DNA of 64,000 bases from Vulcanimicrobiota bacterium (GCA_019637395.1 JAHBVR010000011.1:264076-328075); one strand, 5' to 3'. Shown: positions 18,715 to 28,070, counted from the stretch's first letter. Program-made: numbers and translations. The notes: a model not told the origin generated them from the letters alone.

Positions 18715-19042
18715 ATGCAATCGGAAAGGAGTTTCGGCCTGGACAAATTTGACCGATTGCACCAGGAAGTCCAGGAGTTGAAGCAACGGCAGGCTCGTGA
18801 CCATCAGAATCTTCCGGCAGGTCTGGCGACTCAGCGCGACAATACCCGCGAGGTGGCCGAGAAAGTAGATGTCGTGGTCGAGGAGCAGTCCAAAGCGGAG
18901 TCGCTGAGGCTCGGTGGAGCAAGCTCTCGGAACTCTTGAGCAGATGCTGCTCGAACTCCGCCGGGAGGTTGCCACCAAGGAGGAGCTTGCAGCGGTGATC
19001 CGCCGTCTGGAAGCTCTGGAGCACCGACCCCCGGCCGCGTAG
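18715..19042 (+). pseudogene. Coiled-coil protein gene split by a frameshift
   Basis: ATG 18715 opens a charged coiled-coil frame (LDKFDRLHQEVQELKQRQAR) that ends at TGA 18937-18939. Another frame, starting no later than 18914, continues as a similar coiled coil (LEQMLLELRREVATKEELAA) to TAG 19042. Both pieces have the same heptad-rich, Glu/Gln-rich character, so they look like one gene of about 108 codons broken by an indel between about 18880 and 18914. It could be a real mutation, a sequencing error or programmed shifting; I see no slippery heptamer. No family recognised. It follows the PAP2-like gene by 26 bases. Confidence 0.5.
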
Positions 19043-19050
19043 TAGTGAGG

Positions 19051-19542
19051 CTAGCCTGGTTGCTCCTCGGCTAAGGCGAGGGCCTGGCTGTCATAGAGGG
19101 CGAAGGGGTGTTTGGGGTTTGACTCCAGAGCTTTGGCAAAGGCGGCCCGGGCCAGGTTGCGCTCGCCCAGTTGGGCGTGGCAATTGCCCTTCAGATAGTA
19201 AAGATTGGCGTTGTTGGGGTCCAGGCCGAGGCCCATTTCGATCTGCTCCAGGGCCAGCACCAGGTAGACACCGCCCAGTTGGCAGTAAATGTTGGCCAGC
19301 ATCGTCCAGGCGCGCACATTCTGATAGTCCTCACGCACCCCTCGGGAGGCGAAACTGAGCGCTGGCTCCAGGTGCCCGCCCATAGCCTGCAGTTCGGCCA
19401 TCAGCAAACAGGCCCCGGCATGCCGGGCATCGTGGCGTAAAGCCGAGATGCACTCGTCCACCGCGTCGCTAAAACGGCCTTCCTGCACGAGTCTTTGCGC
19501 GCGATCGGCGTGAATAAGAGCTTGTTCTTCATTGGGGAGCAT
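19051..19542 (-). CDS. TPR-repeat protein
   Basis: 163 aa, no signal peptide. About four tetratricopeptide repeats are visible: ALIHADRAQRLVQEGRFSDA (8-27), a second around 43-60, ANIYCQLGGVYLVLALEQI (83-101) and LYYLKGNCHAQLGERNLARA (113-132), the last followed by ALESNP. TPR proteins mediate protein-protein contact; the partner is unknown. It lies 36 bases downstream of the NHL-protein gene on the same strand, so the two and hemB are probably one transcription unit. Confidence 0.85.
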   Translation of the reverse strand: MLPNEEQALIHADRAQRLVQEGRFSDAVDECISALRHDARHAGACLLMAELQAMGGHLEPALSFASRGVREDYQNVRAWTMLANIYCQLGGVYLVLALEQIEMGLGLDPNNANLYYLKGNCHAQLGERNLARAAFAKALESNPKHPFALYDSQALALAEEQPG

Positions 19543-19578
19543 TTGGCCATGTTACCTCGCCCCCACCTCGTTTCCCTG

Positions 19579-21345
19579 CTACGGTAGCACCACCCGCTGC
19601 AGGCAGCGCCCGCCGATGTCGATCAGGTAGAGCAATTTGCCGCCTTGCCAGGCCCCTCCGAACTCTCCGAAGACAGGATTGCGGCCTTCCTTGAAGGTCA
19701 GGCCGTACTCGCGCTGGGCCTGCAGTTCTTTATTGAAAAGCACAATCGAGCCGTTGCTGGGGACGAGCAGCTTGCCTTGCCAGGGAATCAGGTCTTCTTG
19801 CGGCTTGAGCACGATGCGCCGTGAGTTGGCCCCGGGGGGAGAGAGTCCGGGGCCGTCCCCGCCTGCTTCGGCCGCCTTCTGACCGCGGGCCAGATAGCGC
19901 AGCAAGGTGGGCGCATCCTCCCAACCGCGCACCGTCTTGGCCCGCGACTGATAGATGTAGAGATCCCCGCTGGCGTCACAGGCGATTTTGACGACCGGAT
20001 CGCCCCAACTGGGGCACAGGCTGCGCTGAGCCAGCAATTTACCGTCCAGGTTGCGCGTCTGCAGCACCACGTCGCCCTTCTGGTCGCGCGGATAGACGAC
20101 GCAGTAGAGCAGCTTGTAGGGATTGAAAGCGATACTGCGCGGAATACCGCGCGGATCTCCATTCTGAATTCCTATGGTAATGGGCTTTTGCCAACCGCTG
20201 CCGAATTTGAAGCGCTGCAGACGGCAGTTGCCGGCGTCGGCTACCCACACCTGGCCGTCCGGGCCGTAACTCAGATCGGCGGGATTGACCAGTTGCCCTT
20301 TCGGTTCCGCCGAGGGCACCCAGGACATGTTGCGCTCCAGCTTGCCGCCGGGATGGATCTTCAAAAGCTGGCTTTTGGAATTCCACTGGTGAATACGCCC
20401 CTGATAATCCAGCCGGAAACCGGGGTCGGGACTGACCGCCACCCGCTCGGGTTGAGGGAACTCGCTGAGGACCTTGCCACCGGCCGTCATCTTCAAAACC
20501 ATACCGTCGCGCCGATCGGGGTTGCGCAGATAGACGAAAAAGTCCCCGTCCTCGTTCATGCTCAGAGCGATCGGCTCGCCCTCGCGGAAGGCGTCGCTCT
20601 CCCTTACTTGCGATTCCATATTGCCGTCAGGAGCATAGCGGCGAAGCCAGTCACGCCCGGCCAACCCGAGCACGTCCGTGCCGGTCAGGTACATGGCCTG
20701 AGCGCCATCCACTTCGTAACGCGTGCCGCCCTCGGAATTGATGACGTGCAGTCCCCAGGTATCCAGACAATAAAAATTGCCCTGGCTGTCCACCGCCAAC
20801 TGCACCGGCCGGCGCAGCGAGGGGGTACGCCTGGCCCCAAAGTATTGGCCGGAGGGATTGAAGCCATAGACCTTGCGATTCTGCTCGCTCCAAACCCAAT
20901 AATTCCCCTCTAAATCCCGGGCCAGGGCCACGCCGCCACGGATCGGCTCGGGGGCACCGCTGAAAGGGGTCCATTCCAGACTGTGCGGCCCGGGCACCAG
21001 TGCCCCTTTGACCAGTTGCTGCCCCGGTTCCGCCACCAGCAGAGCCGACTTGGCCAGGCGCCCTACCCACTGCGACAAGACCGTCACCCCCGTGAGTTGC
21101 TGGCGCACCTCGGCCTGGCCGCCGCGATGCTCGATCAGTTCGCCATCGCGCGTGTAGACGTCCATATAGCCGTCGCCCTCGTAAAGCACGTAGAGCCGTC
21201 CGGCCGCGTCCTGAGTGACGTCGGTGGGAGCGGCGCTGCCCAGCGGCTGCAGGCGAATCTCCTGTTTGCACATCAATCGGCTCTGCTGGGCCCAGACCAG
21301 GCCGGTCAGCAAAGTCACGGACAACAGACGCTTCAGACTAACCAT
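19579..21345 (-). CDS. Secreted NHL/beta-propeller protein
   Basis: 588 aa. Residues 1-20 form a Sec signal peptide ([18 protein letters not shown]). The rest is a chain of propeller blades of the NHL type, for example [20 protein letters not shown] (about 40-59), [15 protein letters not shown] (about 180), [22 protein letters not shown] (about 360) and [14 protein letters not shown] (about 450). Such domains bind proteins, glycans or RNA; no enzyme motif is seen. The start overlaps the hemB stop by 13 bases, an odd partner for a periplasmic protein. It is probably just co-transcribed. Confidence 0.8.
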   Translation of the reverse strand: MVSLKRLLSVTLLTGLVWAQQSRLMCKQEIRLQPLGSAAPTDVTQDAAGRLYVLYEGDGYMDVYTRDGELIEHRGGQAEVRQQLTGVTVLSQWVGRLAKSALLVAEPGQQLVKGALVPGPHSLEWTPFSGAPEPIRGGVALARDLEGNYWVWSEQNRKVYGFNPSGQYFGARRTPSLRRPVQLAVDSQGNFYCLDTWGLHVINSEGGTRYEVDGAQAMYLTGTDVLGLAGRDWLRRYAPDGNMESQVRESDAFREGEPIALSMNEDGDFFVYLRNPDRRDGMVLKMTAGGKVLSEFPQPERVAVSPDPGFRLDYQGRIHQWNSKSQLLKIHPGGKLERNMSWVPSAEPKGQLVNPADLSYGPDGQVWVADAGNCRLQRFKFGSGWQKPITIGIQNGDPRGIPRSIAFNPYKLLYCVVYPRDQKGDVVLQTRNLDGKLLAQRSLCPSWGDPVVKIACDASGDLYIYQSRAKTVRGWEDAPTLLRYLARGQKAAEAGGDGPGLSPPGANSRRIVLKPQEDLIPWQGKLLVPSNGSIVLFNKELQAQREYGLTFKEGRNPVFGEFGGAWQGGKLLYLIDIGGRCLQRVVLP

Positions 21346-22319
21346 CGAGCAGCTTCCCGGGCGTGATAGGTGAGGATCAGATCGGCGCCGGCGCGCTTCA
21401 TGGAAAGCAGAGTTTCCAGCGTGGCCAGCTTTTCATCCAGCCAGCCATTGGCGGCCGCCGCCTTGATCATCGAATACTCCCCGCTGACATTGTAGCAGGC
21501 CAGCGGCAGCGCAAAATGCTCGCGTAAATCCCGGAGGATGTCGAGATAAGCCAGGGCCGGCTTGACCATTAGCCAATCGGCCCCTTCCTGCAGGTCCAGC
21601 GCGGCTTCCCGCAGAGCTTCCCGCCGATTGGCCGAGTCCATCTGATAGCTGCGACGATCCCCGAAGGAAGGCTTGGAATCGGCCGCCTCGCGAAACGGCC
21701 CGTAGTAAGCCGAGGCAAACTTGACCGCATAGCTGAGGATACCGGTAGGCTGAAAGCCGGCTGCGTCCAGGGCCGCTCGGATGGCCCCCACGCGCCCATC
21801 CATCATATCCGAAGGAGCCACCAGGTCAGCGCCAGCGCGGGCATGAGAAACGGCCGTCTGAGCCAGAATCTGGAGGGCCGCGTCGTTGTCGACGGTGTCA
21901 CCACGAAGGGGACCGCAATGGCCGTGGTCGGTGTACTGGCACAGGCACACGTCGGTCATCACCACTAACTGGGGGAAAGCTCGCTTCAGTTCGCGCACGG
22001 CCCGCTGCACCGGCGCATTGTCGGCGTAGGCCTGCGAACCTTCGGCGTCTTTGCCGGCGGGCAGCCCAAATAGAATCACCGAGCGGATACCTTCGGCCAG
22101 GGCCGCCTCCACCTCGCCAACCACCTTGTCCACGCTCCAGCGGTGCTGGCCGGGCAGAGCCTGGATCGGCTGAACCACGTTCTCCCCCTCGACCACAAAG
22201 AGGGGATAGCAGAAATCGTTGGGAGTCAGTTGCGTTTCGCGCACCAGCGCGCGCAACTCGGCGCTGCCGCGCAGCCGCCGCATTCGCGTTACAGGGAAAT
22301 TTGGGCCGGAGAAGTTCAT
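21333..22319 (-). CDS. hemB: Delta-aminolevulinic acid dehydratase (porphobilinogen synthase)
   Basis: Condenses two 5-aminolevulinate molecules to porphobilinogen for heme synthesis in the cytosol. 328 aa, normal size. Seen are the metal-binding loop [14 protein letters not shown] with three cysteines (the zinc-dependent type), the first Schiff-base Lys in [15 protein letters not shown], and the second in [12 protein letters not shown]. Its N-terminal arm, [18 protein letters not shown], is typical. No other heme gene lies nearby. The gene leads a probable three-gene operon with the NHL and TPR genes and diverges from the nucleotidyltransferase-like gene. Confidence 0.96.
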   Translation of the reverse strand: MNFSGPNFPVTRMRRLRGSAELRALVRETQLTPNDFCYPLFVVEGENVVQPIQALPGQHRWSVDKVVGEVEAALAEGIRSVILFGLPAGKDAEGSQAYADNAPVQRAVRELKRAFPQLVVMTDVCLCQYTDHGHCGPLRGDTVDNDAALQILAQTAVSHARAGADLVAPSDMMDGRVGAIRAALDAAGFQPTGILSYAVKFASAYYGPFREAADSKPSFGDRRSYQMDSANRREALREAALDLQEGADWLMVKPALAYLDILRDLREHFALPLACYNVSGEYSMIKAAAANGWLDEKLATLETLLSMKRAGADLILTYHAREAARWLV

Positions 22320-22377
22320 ACCGGGCGCCGTTCCACCCGGGGCGGATTTTTCCCTTATACGGTCGAATTCTCAGGGG

Positions 22378-23055
22378 ATGACACTCGACTTTAGTCAGGC
22401 AGCCGTCCGCCGCCGTTTCTATCTAGAGCGTGGTCTGAGAAAACGTCCGGTAGGAAGCGGCAGCGATCTGGAGGGTCTCATGGAGGCGCCCAGAAAGCCC
22501 CTGCCTGTGAATCCTAAAGATGTACTTGTGGGAATTTCCGCCGTAGTGGTAGGCGGAGTAGCCACTCGGATGTACTCGCCTGAGCGCGTGACCGAGGACC
22601 TCGATGTATTGGTCGAACACAAACACTTTCACGAAGCCTCGGAGAAGCTGCGTTTGGCAAGCTATACCAAGGTGCGTGACCTGTTTTTTCCCAATGCATC
22701 GCTGGGGCTCTATGGAGAAGCCTGGTCCAAGGATGGCTTAAAAATTGATTTGCTGGCCACGCCCCAAAAGTGGGGGCGCCAGGCCGTAAAGAAGCACGTT
22801 CAGGACCCGACGGGTTTACCCATCGTTACGCTGCCTTACCTGGTGCTTATGAAAATTGATTCGGCTCGAGGTATTGACCAGGGCGATCTTTCCCGCATGC
22901 TGGGCCGCCTCAGCGAAGCAGAATGCGAAGACCTGATCCGGGAGGTGGCCTGCCACTCGACAGACCCCAGCTTTGCCGACGATGTGCGCCAGTATGCCCA
23001 ACTGGGGCGCTGGGAATGGGAAAAACCTACACCCTCTCGACCAGATCCGGGCTGA
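22378..23055 (+). CDS. Nucleotidyltransferase-like protein (AbiEii/MNT-related)
   Basis: 225 aa from ATG 22378. The central VGGVATRMYSPERVTEDLDV (about residues 56-75) is the nucleotidyltransferase-fold core: a Gly-Gly-x-A helix then T-x-D-x-D, with the two Asp as metal ligands. DLLATPQKWGR then LPYLVLMKIDSARGIDQGDL follow the pattern of AbiEii-type proteins, where a Lys lies in the second half. Family members can be toxins that modify tRNA or antitoxin partners; no partner gene is adjacent, so it is probably an orphan. GGGG lies just before the ATG. It converges on, and overlaps by 29 bases, the FMN oxidase gene. Confidence 0.7.
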   Translation: MTLDFSQAAVRRRFYLERGLRKRPVGSGSDLEGLMEAPRKPLPVNPKDVLVGISAVVVGGVATRMYSPERVTEDLDVLVEHKHFHEASEKLRLASYTKVRDLFFPNASLGLYGEAWSKDGLKIDLLATPQKWGRQAVKKHVQDPTGLPIVTLPYLVLMKIDSARGIDQGDLSRMLGRLSEAECEDLIREVACHSTDPSFADDVRQYAQLGRWEWEKPTPSRPDPG

Positions 23056-24088
23056 GCTGGTCCAGCCGGCTGCAGCCGGTCAGCAGCATGGCCTCGATCA
23101 GCTCGGCCCGCAGGGTCTGGAAAACCTGGCGCACGCCCGCTTCACCGGCGGCGGCCAGGCCCCAGAGCAGGGGTCGGCCCACCAGCACCACCCGGGCTCC
23201 CAGACAGCAGGCCAGCATGGCGTCGGCGCCGCGGCGCACACCCCCGTCCATCCACACCTCCACCGACGCATCCAAAGCCTGGCGCACTCGGGCCACGCAG
23301 TGCAGGGTGGCCGGCGAATGATCGAGCTGGCGCCCGCCGTGATTGGAGACCACCACCGCCCGAGCACCGATTTTGGCGGCCTGGGCCGCATCCTCCGGCC
23401 GCACCACGCCTTTGACCACCACCGGCAGATCGGTCTGTTGCACCAGCCATTCCAGGTCTTGAAAGGAAAGCCCCGGATCGAGATGGCGCTGCACATAAGT
23501 GTCCAATCCCCCACCATCCAGTGTCTCCTTACCGGTGCCGTTCAAGTTGGCCAACACCAACCCGGGCGGCAGGGTAAAGCGGTTGCGGGTGTCTTTTTCG
23601 CGCACCGCCAGCACCGGCGCGTCCACCGTGACCACCAGAGCCCGGGCCCCGGCGGCCCGGGCCCGCTGTACCAGCTCACGCGTAATGCCTCGGTCTTTAT
23701 AGACATAGAGCTGAAAGAGCACCGGCCCGCTGGCCTGCCGGACCACTTCTTCGATGGGCGTATTCGAGAGCGTGCTCAGAATGAAAAGGCTGCCCTCGGC
23801 GGTGACGGCGCGCGCGCTGGCCGCCTCGGCTCCGCCATCGGCCATGCCGTGGAAAGCGGTGGGGGCGGCTAAAATCGGCATGCTTACCGGCATTCCCAGC
23901 ACCTCGGTGGCAAGCTCCACCTCGCGCACTCCGGCCAGCACCCTGTAGTGAACGGCATATTCGGCGAAGGCCTGGCGATTGCGCCGCAAGGAAATCTCGT
24001 CGCGGGCTCCGCCCCGGTAATAATCGTAAGCCGACTGACTCAACCGGGCGGCCGCCAGCGCCTCAAAGTCGTGCACATTAATAAGCAT
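23027..24088 (-). CDS. FMN-dependent alpha-hydroxy acid oxidase/dehydrogenase
   Basis: 353 aa TIM barrel of the glycolate oxidase / lactate oxidase / LldD family. Residues seen: the N-terminal segment SAYDYYRGGARDE (Tyr near the flavin), the ILAAPTAFHGM strand, LFQLYVYKDR near residue 127, VTVDAPVLAVRE (near 154), the FMN-phosphate Lys in VVVKGVVRPEDA, and the catalytic pair in SNHGGRQLDHSP (His base and substrate Arg). It oxidises 2-hydroxy acids such as lactate or glycolate with O2 or a carrier; the substrate is not decided here. Glycolate would link it to the glyoxylate made by the purine cluster, which is speculation. Confidence 0.93.
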   Translation of the reverse strand: MLINVHDFEALAAARLSQSAYDYYRGGARDEISLRRNRQAFAEYAVHYRVLAGVREVELATEVLGMPVSMPILAAPTAFHGMADGGAEAASARAVTAEGSLFILSTLSNTPIEEVVRQASGPVLFQLYVYKDRGITRELVQRARAAGARALVVTVDAPVLAVREKDTRNRFTLPPGLVLANLNGTGKETLDGGGLDTYVQRHLDPGLSFQDLEWLVQQTDLPVVVKGVVRPEDAAQAAKIGARAVVVSNHGGRQLDHSPATLHCVARVRQALDASVEVWMDGGVRRGADAMLACCLGARVVLVGRPLLWGLAAAGEAGVRQVFQTLRAELIEAMLLTGCSRLDQLSPDLVERV

Positions 24089-24871
24089 TTAGCCTCCCGC
24101 GCGCTGCCGGCGCAATTCTTCCAGTTGGTCGCGCAGCAAACCGGCGGATTCCACCAGCTGCGCCAGCTCCGGCTCCAGGCCGGATTTTTCCAAAGTTCTC
24201 CAGATGGGCCCGCCCCTGAAGAGAGCCAGCTGGATGCGCGCCTGTTGGGTCACCAGTTGCGTTCGGGCCAACTCTTCCAATTGGCGGCCGCGCTGCTCCC
24301 ACTCCAGGCGAGCCGGCGGCGGGGCGCTCTTGAGGCTGTCCAACCGCCCGTTCAGCGTCTCATAGGAGTCGATGGCGGTCTCGTAGTCCCGTAGCAGAGC
24401 CGCGAAGTTCTTCTTGCCGGTGCGCCGGCACAGCTCCTCGGCAGCCCGCCGGTCCGCATAGAAAGAGAGTCGCCAGAAGGGAGTGGCATAGCGGCCGGTG
24501 CCGTAGCCGAGGCGCAACAGCAAGGCAAAGCGAGGGTGGCCGTGGCACTGGCGAATCAGCGGCACCAGGGCGGCTTGATGGTCGCGGATACGCTTGATTT
24601 CGGCTTGAGCCAGGCGCTGGCTCTCGCTGACCGAGAGGGCGAACTCTGGGAGACTCTCGAGATGCTGGCGGCGCTCCACAATCTGCTGTCGTTCCGCCTC
24701 CAGGATATCAAAGAGAACGGGCAGCAAGAAAGAGAGTCCGGTGCGCCGCTGCGCCAGCGCCACCACCTCCCGATCCAGGCTGGGCAGCAAATGCACAGAG
24801 AGCTTCCGGGTCTCCTGGCGCAACGAATCCTCGACGCGAACAATCTGTTCGCGCAGCCAGTGGTCAGCCAT
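24089..24871 (-). CDS. Coiled-coil protein, unknown function
   Basis: 260 aa from ATG 24871, almost all alpha-helical and rich in Arg/Glu/Gln/Leu (pI probably basic); no signal peptide or known catalytic motif. Its ATG overlaps the stop of the 103-aa gene upstream by 8 bases, and its own TAA directly touches the ATG of the FMN oxidase. The three are therefore one operon. The frame is open upstream to 24943, but that would overlap its neighbour by 80 bases. I do not recognise a family. Confidence 0.7.
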   Translation of the reverse strand: MADHWLREQIVRVEDSLRQETRKLSVHLLPSLDREVVALAQRRTGLSFLLPVLFDILEAERQQIVERRQHLESLPEFALSVSESQRLAQAEIKRIRDHQAALVPLIRQCHGHPRFALLLRLGYGTGRYATPFWRLSFYADRRAAEELCRRTGKKNFAALLRDYETAIDSYETLNGRLDSLKSAPPPARLEWEQRGRQLEELARTQLVTQQARIQLALFRGGPIWRTLEKSGLEPELAQLVESAGLLRDQLEELRRQRAGG

Positions 24872-25175
24872 CTTGCTCGATTTGCCGGAAGAACTCGAAA
24901 ACCGCGGCCAGCATGGCGTTGGCGTCGGGCACCTGGGCTTCATCGATCAGAAAAATGCGGCAGGCACTGTGGGCCATCAGGAGATCTAGGGGCCCGGGCT
25001 CGATGCCGTCTTCCTCGGTCAAATACTCGTAGCCTACCTGGGCTTCCGGATCGAAGCCGTCCAGCTCGATGCAGACGCCGCCTTCCAAAAACAACTGGAA
25101 GTTTTCCACGATTTCGTAGCCCTGAGCCTCGAAAGCTTCCTTCAAAACCACCCGACCCGCCATCTCGCTGAGCAC
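24864..25175 (-). CDS. Small acidic protein, first gene of the FMN oxidase operon
   Basis: 103 aa (99 if the internal ATG at 25163 is used; GTG at 25175 is the alternative). Strongly acidic, with the pattern CIELDGFDPEAQVGYEYLTE (about 42-61) and a C-terminal helix ANAMLAAVFEFFRQIEQDG. No known domain recognised. Possibly a conserved hypothetical that binds its coiled-coil neighbour. The gene diverges from pepT over a 51-base gap that contains the perfect dyad AGGGAT-CTGCTC-ATCCCT (25192-25209). Confidence 0.62.
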   Translation of the reverse strand: MLSEMAGRVVLKEAFEAQGYEIVENFQLFLEGGVCIELDGFDPEAQVGYEYLTEEDGIEPGPLDLLMAHSACRIFLIDEAQVPDANAMLAAVFEFFRQIEQDG

Positions 25176-25226
25176 TCCGACGACTTACACCAGGGATCTG
25201 CTCATCCCTTCGCAAAATCTCAGCGC

Positions 25227-26474
25227 ATGTGGAACCAGCAACTTGAAGAGCGCATCCTGCGCTACACCGCCATCGCCACCCCCAGCGACTCGGCCAGCCC
25301 GACCGCTCCGAGCACCGAGTGCCAATGGGACCTGCTCCGCGTCCTGGAGCAAGAGTTGCGCGCCATGGGCGCGGCCGAAGTGGAACTGGGCGAGTTCGGC
25401 CATTTGATGGCCACCGTACCCGGCAACAGCGCAGGACCGGTGGTTGCCTGGATGGCCCACGTGGACACCAGCCAGCAGTTCAATGGACTCAACGTCAAGC
25501 CCATCGTGCACCGCGCCTACGCCGGCGGCGATATTGTGCTGCCCGACGATCCCACCCAGGTCATTTCCCCAGAAGAATTCCCCTACTTGAAGGGCAAAGT
25601 CGGCCACGACATCGTGACCGCCAGCGGCACCAGCCTGCTCGGCGCCGACGACAAAGCCGGCGCGGCCATCGTCATGACTCTGGCCGAGCACCTGCTCAAG
25701 CATCCCGAGATTCCGCGCCCGCGCACGCGCCTCTGTTTCACCCCCGACGAAGAGATCGGGCGCGGCGTCAAGCACCTGGATTTTGCCAGGCTGGGTGCGG
25801 ACTACGCCTATACCCTGGACGGTGGCGACGTGGGCGAGTTGTGCAACGAAACCTTCTCGGCCGATAAAGCCGTCATCACCGTCACCGGTGTCTCCATTCA
25901 TCCCGGCTGGGCCAAGGACAAACTGGTCAACGCCCTGCATCTGGCCTGCCAGATCGTGGAGATGTTGCCCAAGGTCACGCGCACTCCCGAAACCACTGAG
26001 GGAAAGCAGGGATTCATCCACGTTACCACGCTGGAAGGCGGGTCCTCCGAAGCCAAGATTCAAATCATTATCCGCGATTTTGAGCTGGAAGGCCTGCGCT
26101 CCCACCGCGAACTGATCTCCTCCGTATGCACGGCCGTCGGCCTGGCTGAGCCGCGCGCTCAGGTGAAAGTCGAATTCGTCGAGCAATACCGCAACATGCG
26201 CTACTGGCTGGACAAGGACCAGCGCCCTGTGGAACTGGCTCTGGAAGCCTATCGCAAGGCCGGTATCACTCCCCATCTAACCGGCATCCGGGGCGGCACC
26301 GACGGCTCCTGGCTGACCGAGAAGGGTCTGCTCACCCCCAACCTGTTTGCCGGCATGCAAAACGTGCACGGCCCCCTGGAATGGGTCAGTATTCAGGATA
26401 TGAACCAATCGGTAGGCATGTGCCTGGAACTGGTCCAGCTTTACGCCCGCCAACCGGCGGCAGCTAAAAGCTAA
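25227..26474 (+). CDS. pepT: Peptidase T (tripeptide aminopeptidase)
   Basis: 415 aa, M20 family dizinc exopeptidase that removes the N-terminal residue of tripeptides in the cytosol. Metal ligands seen: His in WMAHVDTSQQ (near 79), Asp in LLGADDKAGAA (near 141), Glu pair in FTPDEEIGRG (near 172), Asp in TLDGGDVGELCNETF (near 196) and His in NVHGPLEW near the end. GIRGGTDGSWLTEKG supplies the conserved dimer-loop residues. Length and order match PepT. No SD is evident before the ATG. Confidence 0.96.
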   Translation: MWNQQLEERILRYTAIATPSDSASPTAPSTECQWDLLRVLEQELRAMGAAEVELGEFGHLMATVPGNSAGPVVAWMAHVDTSQQFNGLNVKPIVHRAYAGGDIVLPDDPTQVISPEEFPYLKGKVGHDIVTASGTSLLGADDKAGAAIVMTLAEHLLKHPEIPRPRTRLCFTPDEEIGRGVKHLDFARLGADYAYTLDGGDVGELCNETFSADKAVITVTGVSIHPGWAKDKLVNALHLACQIVEMLPKVTRTPETTEGKQGFIHVTTLEGGSSEAKIQIIIRDFELEGLRSHRELISSVCTAVGLAEPRAQVKVEFVEQYRNMRYWLDKDQRPVELALEAYRKAGITPHLTGIRGGTDGSWLTEKGLLTPNLFAGMQNVHGPLEWVSIQDMNQSVGMCLELVQLYARQPAAAKS

Positions 26475-26520
26475 CTTTTCCGCAACGTTTTCGATCCGCG
26501 GTTCGGGTAATAATAACTCT

Positions 26521-26859
26521 ATGAAGAAGTTGTTCTTGCTGGTCCTGCTGAGCACCGCGGCCGCCGCCGAACCCGTCGGCTTCTCCCCCACCATGCCCTT
26601 TGGCATCCCCGCCTCGGCCTATCGTTCGCAAGACCCGGTGAACAACGCCGGTCCCGCTCACGTGCCCTACGACTACAACCAGGGCTACGGTTATTATTAC
26701 TACTATTACGGGGGCGGCAGCGGAATGGCTACTCCCGGTACCAACCGCAGCACCGGTTACGGCGCCACGCTACCCACTTACACTCAGGAGCCGCCTAAGG
26801 GTCTGGATTCCTACAACCAGAGCAGCCGGCGCAAGAGCGACACCCTGCCCGGCTACTGA
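26521..26859 (+). CDS. Small secreted Tyr-rich protein, unknown function
   Basis: 112 aa. Residues 1-15 are a signal peptide (KKLFLLVLLSTAAAAEP). The mature chain is low in complexity, with YDYNQGYGYYYYYYGGGSG near the middle (six Tyr in a row), then Gly/Thr/Ser-rich sequence. No cysteine. The run TAATAATAAC lies 3-13 bases before the ATG and no SD is seen. The next gene's ATG directly follows the stop, so it is co-expressed with the MBL hydrolase. No family recognised; Tyr-rich low-complexity sequences often form adhesive or cross-linked surface material. Confidence 0.65.
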   Translation: MKKLFLLVLLSTAAAAEPVGFSPTMPFGIPASAYRSQDPVNNAGPAHVPYDYNQGYGYYYYYYGGGSGMATPGTNRSTGYGATLPTYTQEPPKGLDSYNQSSRRKSDTLPGY

Positions 26860-27687
26860 ATGCTCGTCGAACAAGACCTGACCCTGGAACTGCTGCCCAA
26901 CGGCGGCTGGGATGCGCGCATTGAAGTCATTCAGGTCGGCGATCTGGTGCGCAGCCACCTGATCTACACCGAGAACTTTACGGTCGTCTACGACACCTTG
27001 CTCGGCCCTCTGAGCGGCGGCTACCTGGCCCGGCGCGCGGCCGAGCGCGGCAAACCCGTGCTGGTGGTGGATTCCCATTCCGACTGGGATCACTACTGGG
27101 GCAACCAGTGTTTTACGGCGCCCATCCTGGGCCTGCAGTTGACGGCCGAACGTATTCTGGGTGAATTCGGCCGGGCCGAACTGGAGAAGAAGTCCAAAGA
27201 GCACGCCAGTTATGCCGCCGTGAAGTTGGTCGCTCCCAGCGTACGTCTGCAGGGTGAAACCACCCTGCACGGCGGCGACCTCACGCTGCAACTGCTGCAT
27301 ACCCCGGGCCACCGTCCGGACCATCTGGCCCTTTACATTCCCGAAATCAAGACGCTTTTGCCAGGTGACGCGGTGGAAACTCCCTTCGCTCTGCTCGATG
27401 AAGTCGATCCAGGGCATGATCTAGAACAGATGGAAGCAACTTTGGAGCGATTCCTTACGCTGGATGTCGACTGGTTGCTGTGCAATCACGCGCCCCCTCA
27501 AGCCGGTAAAGAGCTGGTTCGCTCCAATCTTCATTTTTATCGGGAACTTCGCCAGCAGGCTCGCCTATCTGACAGTGTCGAAAGCCTCATCCGACAGTTT
27601 CCTTACAATGGGCCGACCGATGCCGATTTCTATCGCCAGGACCATGCCCGCATCTGCCAGGCGGCCTGGTCGGCCGCCCATCCTTGA
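26860..27687 (+). CDS. Metallo-beta-lactamase-fold hydrolase
   Basis: 275 aa, cytosolic. Metal motifs: DSHSDWDHYWG near residue 71 (the HxHxDH motif with the second His replaced by Asp), HTPGHRPDHL near residue 146, GDAVETP near residue 171 (bridging Asp) and CNHAPP near residue 207. This arrangement fits glyoxalase II-like or unspecific MBL hydrolases; the changed second His may alter metal use. The substrate is unknown. It abuts the secreted Tyr-rich gene, and a TTG overlapping its stop (TTGA) once opened a third gene, now disrupted. Confidence 0.85.
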   Translation: MLVEQDLTLELLPNGGWDARIEVIQVGDLVRSHLIYTENFTVVYDTLLGPLSGGYLARRAAERGKPVLVVDSHSDWDHYWGNQCFTAPILGLQLTAERILGEFGRAELEKKSKEHASYAAVKLVAPSVRLQGETTLHGGDLTLQLLHTPGHRPDHLALYIPEIKTLLPGDAVETPFALLDEVDPGHDLEQMEATLERFLTLDVDWLLCNHAPPQAGKELVRSNLHFYRELRQQARLSDSVESLIRQFPYNGPTDADFYRQDHARICQAAWSAAHP

Positions 27688-28052
27688 ACCTTCCCTGGCT
27701 TGACGGACAACGAGTGCTGCTGGCCAACTACGAGGTGCGCCACGCCGACGCGCTACAGAGCATGGCCGAACTCATCGGCGCTGGTTGAAAGAATGCCGGG
27801 AGTTCGTGCACGGTAAGCTGGGGGAACAGTGGCACAGCCACATGGCGGGCTCGATCATGGGCTTCTCCCCTGACGCTGCTCTACTGGTTCTTCGATCTGC
27901 CCGGTCTGGCCGAGCAACGTTCCTATCTGCAAGAAGCCCTGCCACGGAATCGCTCGGACAATTCCACAAAACCATCCAGAACTATCGTCGTCAAACGTTG
28001 TTTTATACCCAGCCAAGATATTCCTGCTCAAACTATTGACACTGTCATATAA
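27684..28052 (+). pseudogene. Disrupted gene downstream of the MBL hydrolase
   Basis: TTG 27684 overlaps the previous stop and opens a protein-like frame (PWLDGQRVLLANYEVRHADA) that hits TGA at 27786. A second frame, from 27782, continues as CREFVHGKLGEQWHSHMAGS. At 27870 the reading returns to the first frame (LTLLYWFFDLPGLAEQRSYL) and stays open to TAA 28050-28052. The three pieces together read as one protein of about 120 aa with two compensating indels. The last portion overlaps the MerR-gene promoter and may be non-coding. Family not recognised. A sequencing error cannot be excluded. Confidence 0.5.
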
Positions 28053-28064
28053 CAGTGTTAGATT
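28036..28064 (+). promoter_or_regulatory. MerR-type promoter with operator dyad in the spacer
   Basis: -35 TTGACA (28036-28041), 17-base spacer, -10 TAGATT (28059-28064). The spacer carries ACACTGT-CATATA-ACAGTGT, a perfect 7-bp inverted repeat (28039-28058; 9-bp arms with one mismatch), just where MerR-family dimers bind. The GTG of the MerR gene is 6 bases after the -10, so the operon mRNA is probably leaderless and autoregulated. Confidence 0.75.
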
Positions 28065-28070
28065 GAGCAA

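Noticed and set aside
26505-26520. TAATAATAAC as a leaderless -10 box before the Tyr-rich gene
   Set aside because: Neither TAATAA register has the T at the last position, and no -35 box fits, so I did not count it with the leaderless set.
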